From Chromatiales bacterium (GTDB taxonomy: Bacteria > Pseudomonadota > Gammaproteobacteria > Chromatiales > Chromatiaceae), in contig JAKSCN010000311.1 of the NCBI GenBank assembly GCA_022360595.1, positions 1 through 6,643 of the forward strand: DNA of 6,643 bases, written 5' to 3'. A program made the position numbers and the translations under genes. Positions 1 through 5,611 of the stretch are shown here, one piece after another; position 1 is the first letter of the stretch, and every line of letters begins with the position of its first letter. The notes below the pieces were generated by a model. It was not told the DNA's origin, made no database searches, and worked only from the letters and a program-made list of their open reading frames with translations.

Positions 1-288
1 GCCACCAAATATGTCAACTCGGCTCGCAACTACTTTGCTGCCAAAGGGCAGCAGGTAGAAGTGATCAAGCTGTACGGCTCTATGGAGTTGGCGCCATTGG
101 TAGGGCTTTCCGACCTGATTGTCGATCTGGTGGAGAGTGGCAATACCTTGAAGGCGAATGGTCTGGTGCCCTTGGAACATATGGCCGACATCAGTTCACG
201 GTTGATCGTCAACAAGGCCGCCTGGAAGATGAAACATAGTACCGTGACGCAACTGCTCGACTCTCTCCGCGAAGCGGTACAGCAGTAA
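1..288 (+). CDS. hisG: ATP phosphoribosyltransferase, short form (HisG), 3' part
   Basis: This is the C-terminal 95 residues of HisG, open at the left edge and ending in TAA. HisG joins ATP and PRPP to give N1-(5-phosphoribosyl)-ATP, the first and feedback-controlled step of histidine synthesis, in the cytosol. The family signature with the phosphate-binding loop is visible around residues 37-52 of the fragment (DLIVDLVESGNTLKANGL region). The protein ends about 25 residues after the SSRLIVN segment, so the roughly 80-residue C-terminal histidine-binding domain of long-form HisG is absent. That makes it the short form, which in known cases needs the regulatory subunit HisZ. It lies 110 nt upstream of hisD in the same direction. 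Identity is clear; the N-terminal part and start codon lie outside the window. Confidence 0.95.
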   Translation, partial: ATKYVNSARNYFAAKGQQVEVIKLYGSMELAPLVGLSDLIVDLVESGNTLKANGLVPLEHMADISSRLIVNKAAWKMKHSTVTQLLDSLREAVQQ

Positions 289-398
289 ACGATCACGTTC
301 CGACCCTGTTTTAGCCGGGGTTTCACAGAATTTTATTTTAATTTGATTTTGCCACCTGAACGGGTGGTCTCTGTCAGGCCTATTGAGGAATAGTGACT
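289..398 (+). other. hisG-hisD intergenic region with AT-rich run and small hairpin
   Basis: This 110-nt gap holds no gene. It contains a GC-rich stretch (about 300-322) with only a weak ACCC/GGGT pairing, then a strongly T/A-rich run at 329-350, then a hairpin of six pairs (352-357 with 362-367, one T-G pair, loop GAAC). The AT run includes TTTAAT at 337-342, five of six matches to a -10 box, but I see no convincing -35 at 16-18 nt. The weak stem followed by the T-rich run could instead act as a leaky terminator after hisG. I cannot tell whether hisD has its own promoter here or is only read through from hisG. Confidence 0.35.
385..390 (+). promoter_or_regulatory. hisD ribosome binding site, decides the start
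   Basis: GAGGAA ends 8 nt before the ATG at 399, a normal spacing. The in-frame GTG at 393, which would give a protein two residues longer, lies only 2 nt after this site, so the ATG at 399 is the better start. Confidence 0.75.
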
Positions 399-1703
399 AT
401 GGCTGATATCCGCCAACTTAATACTGCCGATGCTGATTTCACTGCCCAGTTGGACCAATTGCTGGCTTGGGAGTCGGTCTCTGATGACAGCGTTAACAAT
501 ATCGTTAACGAAATTATCCGTAATATCCGTCAGCATGGTGACAAGGCCCTGCTTGATTACACCAACCGTTTCGACGGCTGGCAGGCCGATAGCGCTGAGG
601 CGCTGGAGATACCGCTATCCCGGCTGGCTCAGGCTTGGGAAACCATTTCGGCCGATCAACAGCAGGCGTTGCAGCATGCGGCAGAGCGGGTAAAGAGCTA
701 CCATGAGCGCCAGAAGATGGAGTCCTGGAGCTATACCGAGGATGACGGCACTATGCTGGGTCAGCAGGTGACGCCACTGGATCGGGTCGGCCTCTACGTG
801 CCGGGTGGCAAAGCGGCTTATCCCTCTTCGGTGCTGATGAATGCGCTGCCGGCCAAGGTGGCCGGCGTGGAAGAGCTGATCATGGTAGTGCCCACCCCGG
901 GTGGTGAGTTGAATGAGCTGGTGTTGGCTGCAGCCCACATTTGTGGTGTCGATAAAGTGTTTGCCGTGGGTGGTGCCCAGGCAGTTGCTGCGCTGGCTTA
1001 TGGCACTGAATCTGTACCTGCGGTGGATAAGGTTGTGGGTCCAGGCAATATCTATGTGGCCACGGCCAAGCGCGCCGTGTTTGGTCAGGTCGGTATCGAT
1101 ATGGTAGCCGGTCCTTCTGAGATCTTGGTGATTTGCGACGGTGAAACCGACCCTGACTGGGTGGCGATGGATCTCTTCTCCCAGGCTGAACACGATGAAG
1201 ATGCCCAGTCCATTCTGGTCTGCCCGGATGCCGAGTTCGTCGCTCAGGTGAAGGCCAGCATCGATAAGCTGCTGCCCACCATGGAGCGTGAGCCGATTAT
1301 TGCTACGGCGCTGAAAGACCGTGGTGCGCTAATCGTCTGTTCCGATATGGATGAGGCGTGTGAAGTCTCCAACTATGTTGCGCCTGAACACCTGGAGCTG
1401 TCGGTGGAAGATCCACAGGCTGTCGTGAAGCAGATCAAGCACGCAGGCGCCATCTTTATGGGGCGCTATACTTCCGAACCGCTGGGTGATTACTGTGCAG
1501 GCCCTAATCACGTGTTGCCCACCTCGCGTACGGCGCGTTTCTCATCACCACTGGGTGTCTACGACTTTCAGAAGCGTTCCAGTCTGATTATGGTTTCGGA
1601 AGCAGGCAGTGATACTCTGGGTCGCACCGCGTCGGTGTTGGCGAGAGGCGAAGGGCTGACGGCACACGCCCGTTCGGCCGAATATCGTTTTGAGAAGAAA
1701 TAG
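399..1703 (+). CDS. hisD: Histidinol dehydrogenase
   Basis: HisD is a zinc enzyme that oxidises L-histidinol with two NAD+ in two steps to L-histidine, the end of the pathway, in the cytosol. The 434-residue length is normal for the family. The family signature runs from IDMVAGPSE to SQAEH. The expected zinc ligands are present at Q262, H265, D364 and H423, and the catalytic pair E330-H331 sits in the PEHLEL motif; the positions match the E. coli residues Q259, H262, E326, H327, D360 and H419 with a shift of 3-4. GGAQAVAALAYGT and the VDKVVGPGN loop form part of the nucleotide and substrate region. The ATG at 399 is chosen over an in-frame GTG at 393 because of the GAGGAA site at 385-390. hisC follows after 13 nt, so the two are very likely in one operon. 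Nothing in the gene looks damaged. Confidence 0.97.
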   Translation: MADIRQLNTADADFTAQLDQLLAWESVSDDSVNNIVNEIIRNIRQHGDKALLDYTNRFDGWQADSAEALEIPLSRLAQAWETISADQQQALQHAAERVKSYHERQKMESWSYTEDDGTMLGQQVTPLDRVGLYVPGGKAAYPSSVLMNALPAKVAGVEELIMVVPTPGGELNELVLAAAHICGVDKVFAVGGAQAVAALAYGTESVPAVDKVVGPGNIYVATAKRAVFGQVGIDMVAGPSEILVICDGETDPDWVAMDLFSQAEHDEDAQSILVCPDAEFVAQVKASIDKLLPTMEREPIIATALKDRGALIVCSDMDEACEVSNYVAPEHLELSVEDPQAVVKQIKHAGAIFMGRYTSEPLGDYCAGPNHVLPTSRTARFSSPLGVYDFQKRSSLIMVSEAGSDTLGRTASVLARGEGLTAHARSAEYRFEKK

Positions 1704-1716
1704 TTAGGATTGTGCT

Positions 1717-2772
1717 ATGAGCCGCTACTGGAGTCCGATTGTTGAACAGCTCTCTCCCTATGTGCCTGGGGAGCAGCCGCAGATCGAGAATCTGGTCAAG
1801 CTAAATACCAACGAGCACCCTTATGGCCCATCGCCCAAGGTGATCGAGGCGATTCGTGGGGAGCTGGGTGACGGCCTGCGGCTCTATCCCGATCCGACGG
1901 CTGAGAAGTTGCGCCAGACCGTCGCCGACTACTACGGCCTGAAACTGGAGCAGGTGTTTGCCGGTAATGGTTCAGATGAGGTGTTGGCGCACACCTTTTT
2001 TGCCCTGTTCCAACAGTCCAGGCCGCTGTTGTTTCCGGATATTACCTATAGTTTTTATCCGGTTTACTGCAGGCTCTATGGTATTGAATATAAAGCGATC
2101 CCCCTGGCGGAGGATTTCTCTCTGCAGGTGGATGATTACCGGCATGCCAATGGCGGTATTATTTTTCCCAACCCCAATGCGCCAACGGGTCGTCTGCTGC
2201 CGTTGAGTGAGATCGAACGGTTGCTGCGGATGAATACCGAATCGGTTGTGGTGGTGGATGAGGCCTATATCGATTTTGGTGGTGAGAGTGCTGCCGCTCT
2301 GGTTGATGGCTATCCCAACCTGCTGGTGATTCAGACGCTATCGAAGTCCCGAGCCTTGGCGGGGCTGCGCATCGGTGTCGCTCTGGGGGATGCTGATCTG
2401 ATTGCCGGTTTGGTGCGAGTGAAGGACAGCTTCAACTCCTATCCAATGGATCGTCTTGCTATCGCTGCCACCGTGGCTGCTTTTGAAGATGATGACTATT
2501 TTCGGGAGATGAACGGTAGGGTCATCGCTTCGCGCGAAAAGCTGGCTATCGATCTCCAGAAGATGGGGTTTGATGTGGTTCCCTCGTCAGCCAATTTTGT
2601 ATTTGCCCGTCATCCGCAGCACGATGCTGCTGAGCTGGCTGCAGCACTGCGTCAGAAAGGCGTTATCGTACGTTACTTCAACAAGCCGCGTATCGATCAG
2701 CATCTGCGCATCACCATCGGTACGCCGGAGCAGAACCAGCGTTTGGTGGATGCGTTGAACACTATTCTTTGA
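1717..2772 (+). CDS. hisC: Histidinol-phosphate aminotransferase
   Basis: HisC is a PLP enzyme (fold type I, class II aminotransferase family) that moves the amino group of glutamate to imidazole-acetol phosphate, giving L-histidinol phosphate. The 351 residues match the family length. Visible landmarks are KLNTNEHPYGPSP near residue 28, GNGSDE near 81 in the cofactor phosphate region, N154 in NPNAPTG, D181 and Y184 in VVDEAY, the Schiff-base lysine K210 in TLSKSRALAG with R218 after it, and the carboxylate-binding R331 in LRITIGTPEQN. An AGGA site at 1706-1709 lies 7 nt before the ATG, and hisD ends 13 nt upstream, which points to one transcript. Related PLP enzymes act on aromatic amino acids or cobalamin precursors, but the hisD neighbour and the motif set favour HisC. 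It converges on the next gene with 4 nt between stops. Confidence 0.96.
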   Translation: MSRYWSPIVEQLSPYVPGEQPQIENLVKLNTNEHPYGPSPKVIEAIRGELGDGLRLYPDPTAEKLRQTVADYYGLKLEQVFAGNGSDEVLAHTFFALFQQSRPLLFPDITYSFYPVYCRLYGIEYKAIPLAEDFSLQVDDYRHANGGIIFPNPNAPTGRLLPLSEIERLLRMNTESVVVVDEAYIDFGGESAAALVDGYPNLLVIQTLSKSRALAGLRIGVALGDADLIAGLVRVKDSFNSYPMDRLAIAATVAAFEDDDYFREMNGRVIASREKLAIDLQKMGFDVVPSSANFVFARHPQHDAAELAAALRQKGVIVRYFNKPRIDQHLRITIGTPEQNQRLVDALNTIL

Positions 2773-2776
2773 AAGC

Positions 2777-3910
2777 TTATTGGCGGCGACTGTCGCGCGG
2801 CCGTTCGCTGACAATCGCCTCTGTCTCCATGCGCAGGTCACCCCGCCAGCCTTGAATTTTTACACTTGAGCCTGGTGGTAGCGCAGAGACGATATCCAGG
2901 ATCTCATGGGAGCTGGAAGGGACTCTGTTGTTGATCTGGGTAATGATGTCTCCCGGTTCGATACCTGCCAGGTCGGCGGGACCACCTTCCAGCACACCGG
3001 AAACCAGTACCCCTCTGGCCTCGCTCAAGCCAAAGGATTTTGCCAGCTCTGGCGTAATGTCTTGCCCGGCGATGCCAAGCCAGCCGCGCACCACTCGGCC
3101 GCGCTTTAGAATCTGATCCATCACCCCTTTTGCTAAGGTGACTGGAATGGCAAAGCCGATGCCTTGGGAGCCGCCACTCTTGGAGAAGATGGCGGTGTTG
3201 ATGCCGATCAGGTCGCCGTAGGCATTGATCAACGCCCCTCCCGAGTTGCCGGGGTTGATGGCGGCATCGGTCTGGATGAAATTCTCAAAGGTGTTGATGC
3301 CGAGCTGGCTACGGCCGGTGGCGCTGATAATTCCCATCGTTACTGTCTGGCCAACACCGAAAGGGTTGCCGATGGCGAGCACCACATCGCCCACCTGGAG
3401 ATGTTCTGCGTTGCCAACGGTGATTACCGGCAGATCGTCCGCATCGGTTTTTAACACAGCCAGATCTGTGTCCGGATCGGTGCCTGCTACCTCAACTTTC
3501 AGGTTGCGGCCGTTGGAGAGCACTACTTGGATCTCATCGGCGCCGGCAATGACATGGTGATTGGTCAGGATGTAACCTTCGTCGCTGATGATTACCCCAG
3601 AGCCCAGGCTGGTCTGCAGCTTTTTGCGTGGCTTGCTGGTGAATTGATCGCCAAAAAAACGACGAAACAGTGGATCGTCAAACAGACTGTCGCGCCGTTC
3701 TATCGTGAGTTTTGAAGTATAAATGTTGACTACCGAGGGAGCTGCCTGCTGAACCGCACTGGCATAAGAGACGGGCCCTTCCATGGGGATGGCTGTTCTG
3801 AGAATAGCGCTCCGGCCATTGTCGATGAGTAACAGCTTAACGGCTAATGCACCGATCAACCCAGCCACTACAGAGATCAAAATAAAAGTGAACAAACGTC
3901 TGTTGTGCAT
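2777..3910 (-). CDS. algW: AlgW/DegS-type periplasmic serine endoprotease (HtrA family)
   Basis: The 377-residue product has an N-terminal hydrophobic anchor (about residues 6-28), a trypsin-like domain (about 50-260) and one PDZ domain (about 275-368). The catalytic triad is H119 in TNHHVI, D149 in DPDTDLAVL and S223 in GNSGG. A single PDZ and an uncleaved-looking anchor fit DegS/AlgW rather than DegP/DegQ, which have two PDZ domains and a cleaved signal peptide. In that family the PDZ domain senses the C-termini of misfolded outer-membrane proteins, and the protease then cuts the anti-sigma factor (RseA/MucA), releasing RpoE/AlgU. The LA-loop segment DDPLFRRFFGD (78-88) resembles AlgW more than E. 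coli DegS. Placement beside hisC also matches algW in Pseudomonas. The ATG at 3908-3910 is the first start after an in-frame stop, but no Shine-Dalgarno is visible. The family call is firm; the AlgW symbol and substrate are inferred. Confidence 0.9.
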   Translation of the reverse strand: MHNRRLFTFILISVVAGLIGALAVKLLLIDNGRSAILRTAIPMEGPVSYASAVQQAAPSVVNIYTSKLTIERRDSLFDDPLFRRFFGDQFTSKPRKKLQTSLGSGVIISDEGYILTNHHVIAGADEIQVVLSNGRNLKVEVAGTDPDTDLAVLKTDADDLPVITVGNAEHLQVGDVVLAIGNPFGVGQTVTMGIISATGRSQLGINTFENFIQTDAAINPGNSGGALINAYGDLIGINTAIFSKSGGSQGIGFAIPVTLAKGVMDQILKRGRVVRGWLGIAGQDITPELAKSFGLSEARGVLVSGVLEGGPADLAGIEPGDIITQINNRVPSSSHEILDIVSALPPGSSVKIQGWRGDLRMETEAIVSERPRDSRRQ

Positions 3911-3917
3911 AAGAGAG

Positions 3918-3942
3918 ATTATAACCTGTCGTGGTATATCAA
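3918..3942 (-). promoter_or_regulatory. Candidate algW promoter (consensus -10)
   Basis: On the minus strand a perfect TATAAT lies at 3918-3923, only 7 nt before the ATG at 3910. A TTGATA (five of six to the -35 consensus) lies at 3937-3942, but the spacer is 13 nt, shorter than the usual 16-18. Positions at the normal distance show no good -35, and there is no TG extension. Transcription from this -10 would begin at or next to the start codon. The -10 match is seen; promoter function is inferred. Confidence 0.4.
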
Positions 3943-3993
3943 TAGAGGAAGGTCTTGAGTGGCCTTAAGCCGGTTCGGCCATCCTTGAGCCTG

Positions 3994-4002
3994 TGCTAAC
4001 AT
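3994..4002 (+). promoter_or_regulatory. Weak candidate promoter for the Nif3-family gene
   Basis: TGCTAACAT has the TGn extension and four of six matches to TATAAT, including the important second A and last T. The sequence at the -35 distance (TTCGGC, 3974-3979) is poor, as expected if the extended -10 carries the site. An alternative is TTGAGC at 3985-3990 with CAGCAT at 4008-4013 (17-nt spacer), which is no better. The 144-nt region between the two divergent starts must hold both promoters, but this choice is uncertain. Confidence 0.25.
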
Positions 4003-4040
4003 GGCGTCAGCATACCCCAACACACTTATCTAAAGAAGAG

Positions 4041-4046
4041 TAAGGA
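4041..4046 (+). promoter_or_regulatory. Ribosome binding site deciding the GTG start at 4055
   Basis: TAAGGA ends 8 nt before GTG at 4055-4057. No in-frame ATG lies near it, and the protein begins with the family-typical KLSDLV segment, so the GTG start is well supported. Confidence 0.7.
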
Positions 4047-4054
4047 TCGACAAC

Positions 4055-4810
4055 GTGCCGGTTAAGCTTTCAGACTTGGTTGTTCATTGTAATCAACTGC
4101 TGCAGACCAATGAGTTTGATGACTACTGTCCGAATGGTCTGCAGGTGGATGCCGGTCAGGTTGAAATCAAGCACGTCGTGACAGGGGTGACAGCAAGTCA
4201 GGCGCTGATTGACGCGGCAGTGGGTGCCAATGCCGATCTGCTATTGGTGCATCACGGCTTTTTCTGGAAGGGTGAGCCAGCACCACTGACCGGATTGAAA
4301 GGCAATCGGGTGCGCGCGTTGATCCAGGGTGGTGTAAGTCTGTTGGCCTATCATCTGCCGTTGGATGCTCATCCTCAACTGGGGAACAACCGCCGTTTGG
4401 GGGAGTTGTTCGGTTTCGACAATGTCGCAGCGTTGCATGATAAAGGGTTGATCTGGGGTGGCTTTCCGCGAGAGCCAATGTCGCCGCAAGCGCTGACTGA
4501 ACATATAACCGATCGCCTGGGGCGTGAGCCATTACACATCGCTGGTGGCGATGATCTGATCAGGCAGGTGGGATGGTGTACCGGTGCTGCTCAGAGTTAC
4601 ATTGAGCAGGCTGTCGGCCTGGGGTGTGGCGCCTTTATTTCGGGGGAGATCTCTGAACAGACGGTACATCTTGCACGTGAGTTGGGTGTCCACTATTTTG
4701 CGGCGGGGCATCACGCTACCGAACGCTATGGTGTTCAGGCGTTGGGTGAGCATTTGGTGGAGCAGTTTGGGGTGAGTCACCAGTATATCGATATCGACAA
4801 TCCGGTATAG
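4055..4810 (+). CDS. ybgI: Nif3/YbgI (DUF34) family dinuclear-metal protein
   Basis: This 251-residue protein belongs to the Nif3-like (DUF34) family, known from structures such as E. coli YbgI as a toroidal hexamer with a two-metal site in each subunit. The expected metal ligands are all visible: H66 and H67 in LLLVHHGFFW, H100 and D104 in YHLPLDAH, and H219 with E223 in GHHATERYG, each 3-4 positions after its YbgI counterpart. The length is that of the short bacterial form, without the PII-like insertion seen in longer members. No membrane segment or signal is present, so it should be cytosolic. Databases sometimes name such proteins 'GTP cyclohydrolase 1 type 2', but the family's true reaction is not settled and I assign none. 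It starts with GTG and is divergent from algW; a 201-nt promoter-bearing gap separates it from petA, so it is probably not part of the petAB operon. Confidence 0.9.
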   Translation: MPVKLSDLVVHCNQLLQTNEFDDYCPNGLQVDAGQVEIKHVVTGVTASQALIDAAVGANADLLLVHHGFFWKGEPAPLTGLKGNRVRALIQGGVSLLAYHLPLDAHPQLGNNRRLGELFGFDNVAALHDKGLIWGGFPREPMSPQALTEHITDRLGREPLHIAGGDDLIRQVGWCTGAAQSYIEQAVGLGCGAFISGEISEQTVHLARELGVHYFAAGHHATERYGVQALGEHLVEQFGVSHQYIDIDNPV

Positions 4811-4821
4811 CCAATTTTGGG

Positions 4822-4836
4822 GCGTTGATAAAACGC
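4822..4836 (+). other. Small hairpin after the Nif3-family gene
   Basis: GCGTT (4822-4826) can pair with AACGC (4832-4836) around a five-base loop, 12 nt after the stop codon. No T-run follows on the plus strand, so this is at best a weak intrinsic terminator or an mRNA end-protecting hairpin. Confidence 0.25.
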
Positions 4837-4847
4837 ATTGATATCCC

Positions 4848-4895
4848 TTCAAAAAAGACGAAAATCTTGACCTGTGCCGACGCATGTAAGAGAAT
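4848..4895 (+). promoter_or_regulatory. Candidate sigma-70 promoter of petAB with UP-like element
   Basis: TTGACC (4867-4872, five of six to the -35 consensus) and GAGAAT (4890-4895, four of six, keeping the key second A and last T) are 17 nt apart. An A-rich stretch at 4848-4865, including a run of six A, sits directly upstream and could act as an UP element. The start of transcription would be near 4902, giving a leader of about 110 nt. This is the best-formed promoter in the window and separates petAB from the gene upstream. Confidence 0.5.
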
Positions 4896-4919
4896 GCGCG
4901 GTCTAATTTTGGGGTAAAT

Positions 4920-4935
4920 ATCAGAATATTCTGAT
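4920..4935. promoter_or_regulatory. Perfect 16-bp palindrome, possible operator of petAB
   Basis: ATCAGAATATTCTGAT is a perfect inverted repeat of two 8-base arms with no spacer. It lies about 18-34 nt after the predicted transcription start of petA, where a bound dimer could block transcription. In RNA the same bases could form a six-pair hairpin with an ATAT loop followed by TTTT, which is weak. I do not recognise the sequence as the site of a named regulator. Confidence 0.4.
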
Positions 4936-4937
4936 TT

Positions 4938-4960
4938 TCCCGAGATCTTACATTTCGGGG
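4938..4960 (+). other. Possible leader hairpin upstream of petA
   Basis: CCCGA (4939-4943) can pair with TCGGG (4955-4959) around an 11-base loop, with an additional T-G pair outside. A second small stem, TGGA with TCCA around ATTTA, lies near 4975-4988. Both fall in the predicted untranslated leader of petA, before the ribosome binding site GGGAG (4998-5002). The pairings are visible but short, and folding in the cell is not shown. Confidence 0.25.
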
Positions 4961-5011
4961 CATATCTGAAGCTGTTGGAATTTATCCAGCCTACTCCGGG
5001 AGTTATACATA

Positions 5012-5611
5012 ATGAGCGCAGATGGCGTGGATCTGAAAAAGCGGCGGACTTTAACAGCCGCAACAAGCGTGGTGGGTGCCGTGGGCGCCGGCTTTGTAGT
5101 TTATCCTTTTCTGGCGGCCTGGGCCCCCAGTGAGAAAGCCAAAGCCGCGGGTGCACCTGTAGAAGCTGATATCAGCAAGCTCGAACCCGGGCAGATGCTC
5201 CGCGTCAAGTGGCGTGGCAAGCCTGTCTGGATCGTATATCGTACCGAGCAGAATTTGAACGATTTGTCGTCCTTGGACGGCGAATTGCTCGATCCTGCCT
5301 CTGAAGATGCCGGGCAGCAGCCCGATTACTGCCAGAACCCAACACGGTCAATCAAGGAGAAATACCTGGTGGCTGTGGGTATCTGTACTCACCTGGGGTG
5401 TTCGCCAACCTACCGTCCCGATCTGGGCGCGGCTGATCTGGGTGGTGACGCATGGAAAGGTGGTTTCTTCTGTCCGTGTCACGGCTCCAAGTTTGATCTG
5501 GCGGGCCGCGTCTACTCTGGTGTACCCGCACCGAAGAACCTGGAGATCCCTCCTTATCACTACCTGACCGATACAACCATTCTGGTTGGTGTCGATAAAG
5601 GAGCGGCCTGA
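5012..5611 (+). CDS. petA: Ubiquinol-cytochrome c reductase, Rieske iron-sulfur subunit
   Basis: PetA is the Rieske [2Fe-2S] subunit of the cytochrome bc1 complex; it takes one electron from quinol at the Qo site and passes it to cytochrome c1. The 199 residues comprise a twin-arginine region (KKRRTLTAAT, R11-R12) followed by an uncleaved membrane anchor (about 16-36), a flexible alanine-rich hinge (about 40-50) and the periplasmic cluster domain. Cluster ligands are C125 and H127 in CTHLGC and C154 and H157 in CPCHGS, with C130 and C156 as the expected disulfide. S159 is kept, but the position two residues later is Phe (F161) where high-potential proteins usually have Tyr. The Tat motif fits the folded export known for this family. 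GGGAG at 4998-5002 supports the ATG at 5012. The stop codon TGA shares its final A with the ATG of petB, so the two are translationally linked. Confidence 0.97.
   Translation: MSADGVDLKKRRTLTAATSVVGAVGAGFVVYPFLAAWAPSEKAKAAGAPVEADISKLEPGQMLRVKWRGKPVWIVYRTEQNLNDLSSLDGELLDPASEDAGQQPDYCQNPTRSIKEKYLVAVGICTHLGCSPTYRPDLGAADLGGDAWKGGFFCPCHGSKFDLAGRVYSGVPAPKNLEIPPYHYLTDTTILVGVDKGAA

Larger units (their letters stand above)
4813..4914 (+). repeat. Spaced 10-bp direct repeat AATTTTGGGG
   Basis: AATTTTGGGG occurs at 4813-4822, just after the Nif3-family stop codon, and again at 4905-4914, just after the predicted petA transcription start. The two copies are 92 bp apart start to start and lie on either side of the predicted petA promoter. 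The identity is exact over 10 bases and does not extend further. Function unknown; chance is possible. Confidence 0.45.

Noticed and set aside
300..350. Intrinsic terminator after hisG
   Set aside because: The T-rich run at 329-350 is striking, but the stem before it has only about four pairs and is several bases away from the run, too weak to call.
393..398. GTG at 393 as the start of hisD
   Set aside because: Only 2 nt separate it from the GAGGAA ribosome binding site, while the ATG at 399 has 8 nt and gives the usual HisD beginning.
615..1193. Open frame of about 192 codons on the minus strand inside hisD
   Set aside because: It is antisense to an intact, strongly conserved hisD, and its His-rich translation resembles no family I know.
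4167..4532. Minus-strand open frames inside the Nif3-family gene
   Set aside because: Two overlapping frames on the same strand with no domain or start signal; the plus-strand gene explains the region.
4838..4852. FNR/ANR-like inverted repeat TTGA-N7-TCAA upstream of petA
   Set aside because: FNR-type sites have TTGAT-N4-ATCAA, that is six bases between TTGA and TCAA. Here there are seven, and the inner bases do not match.
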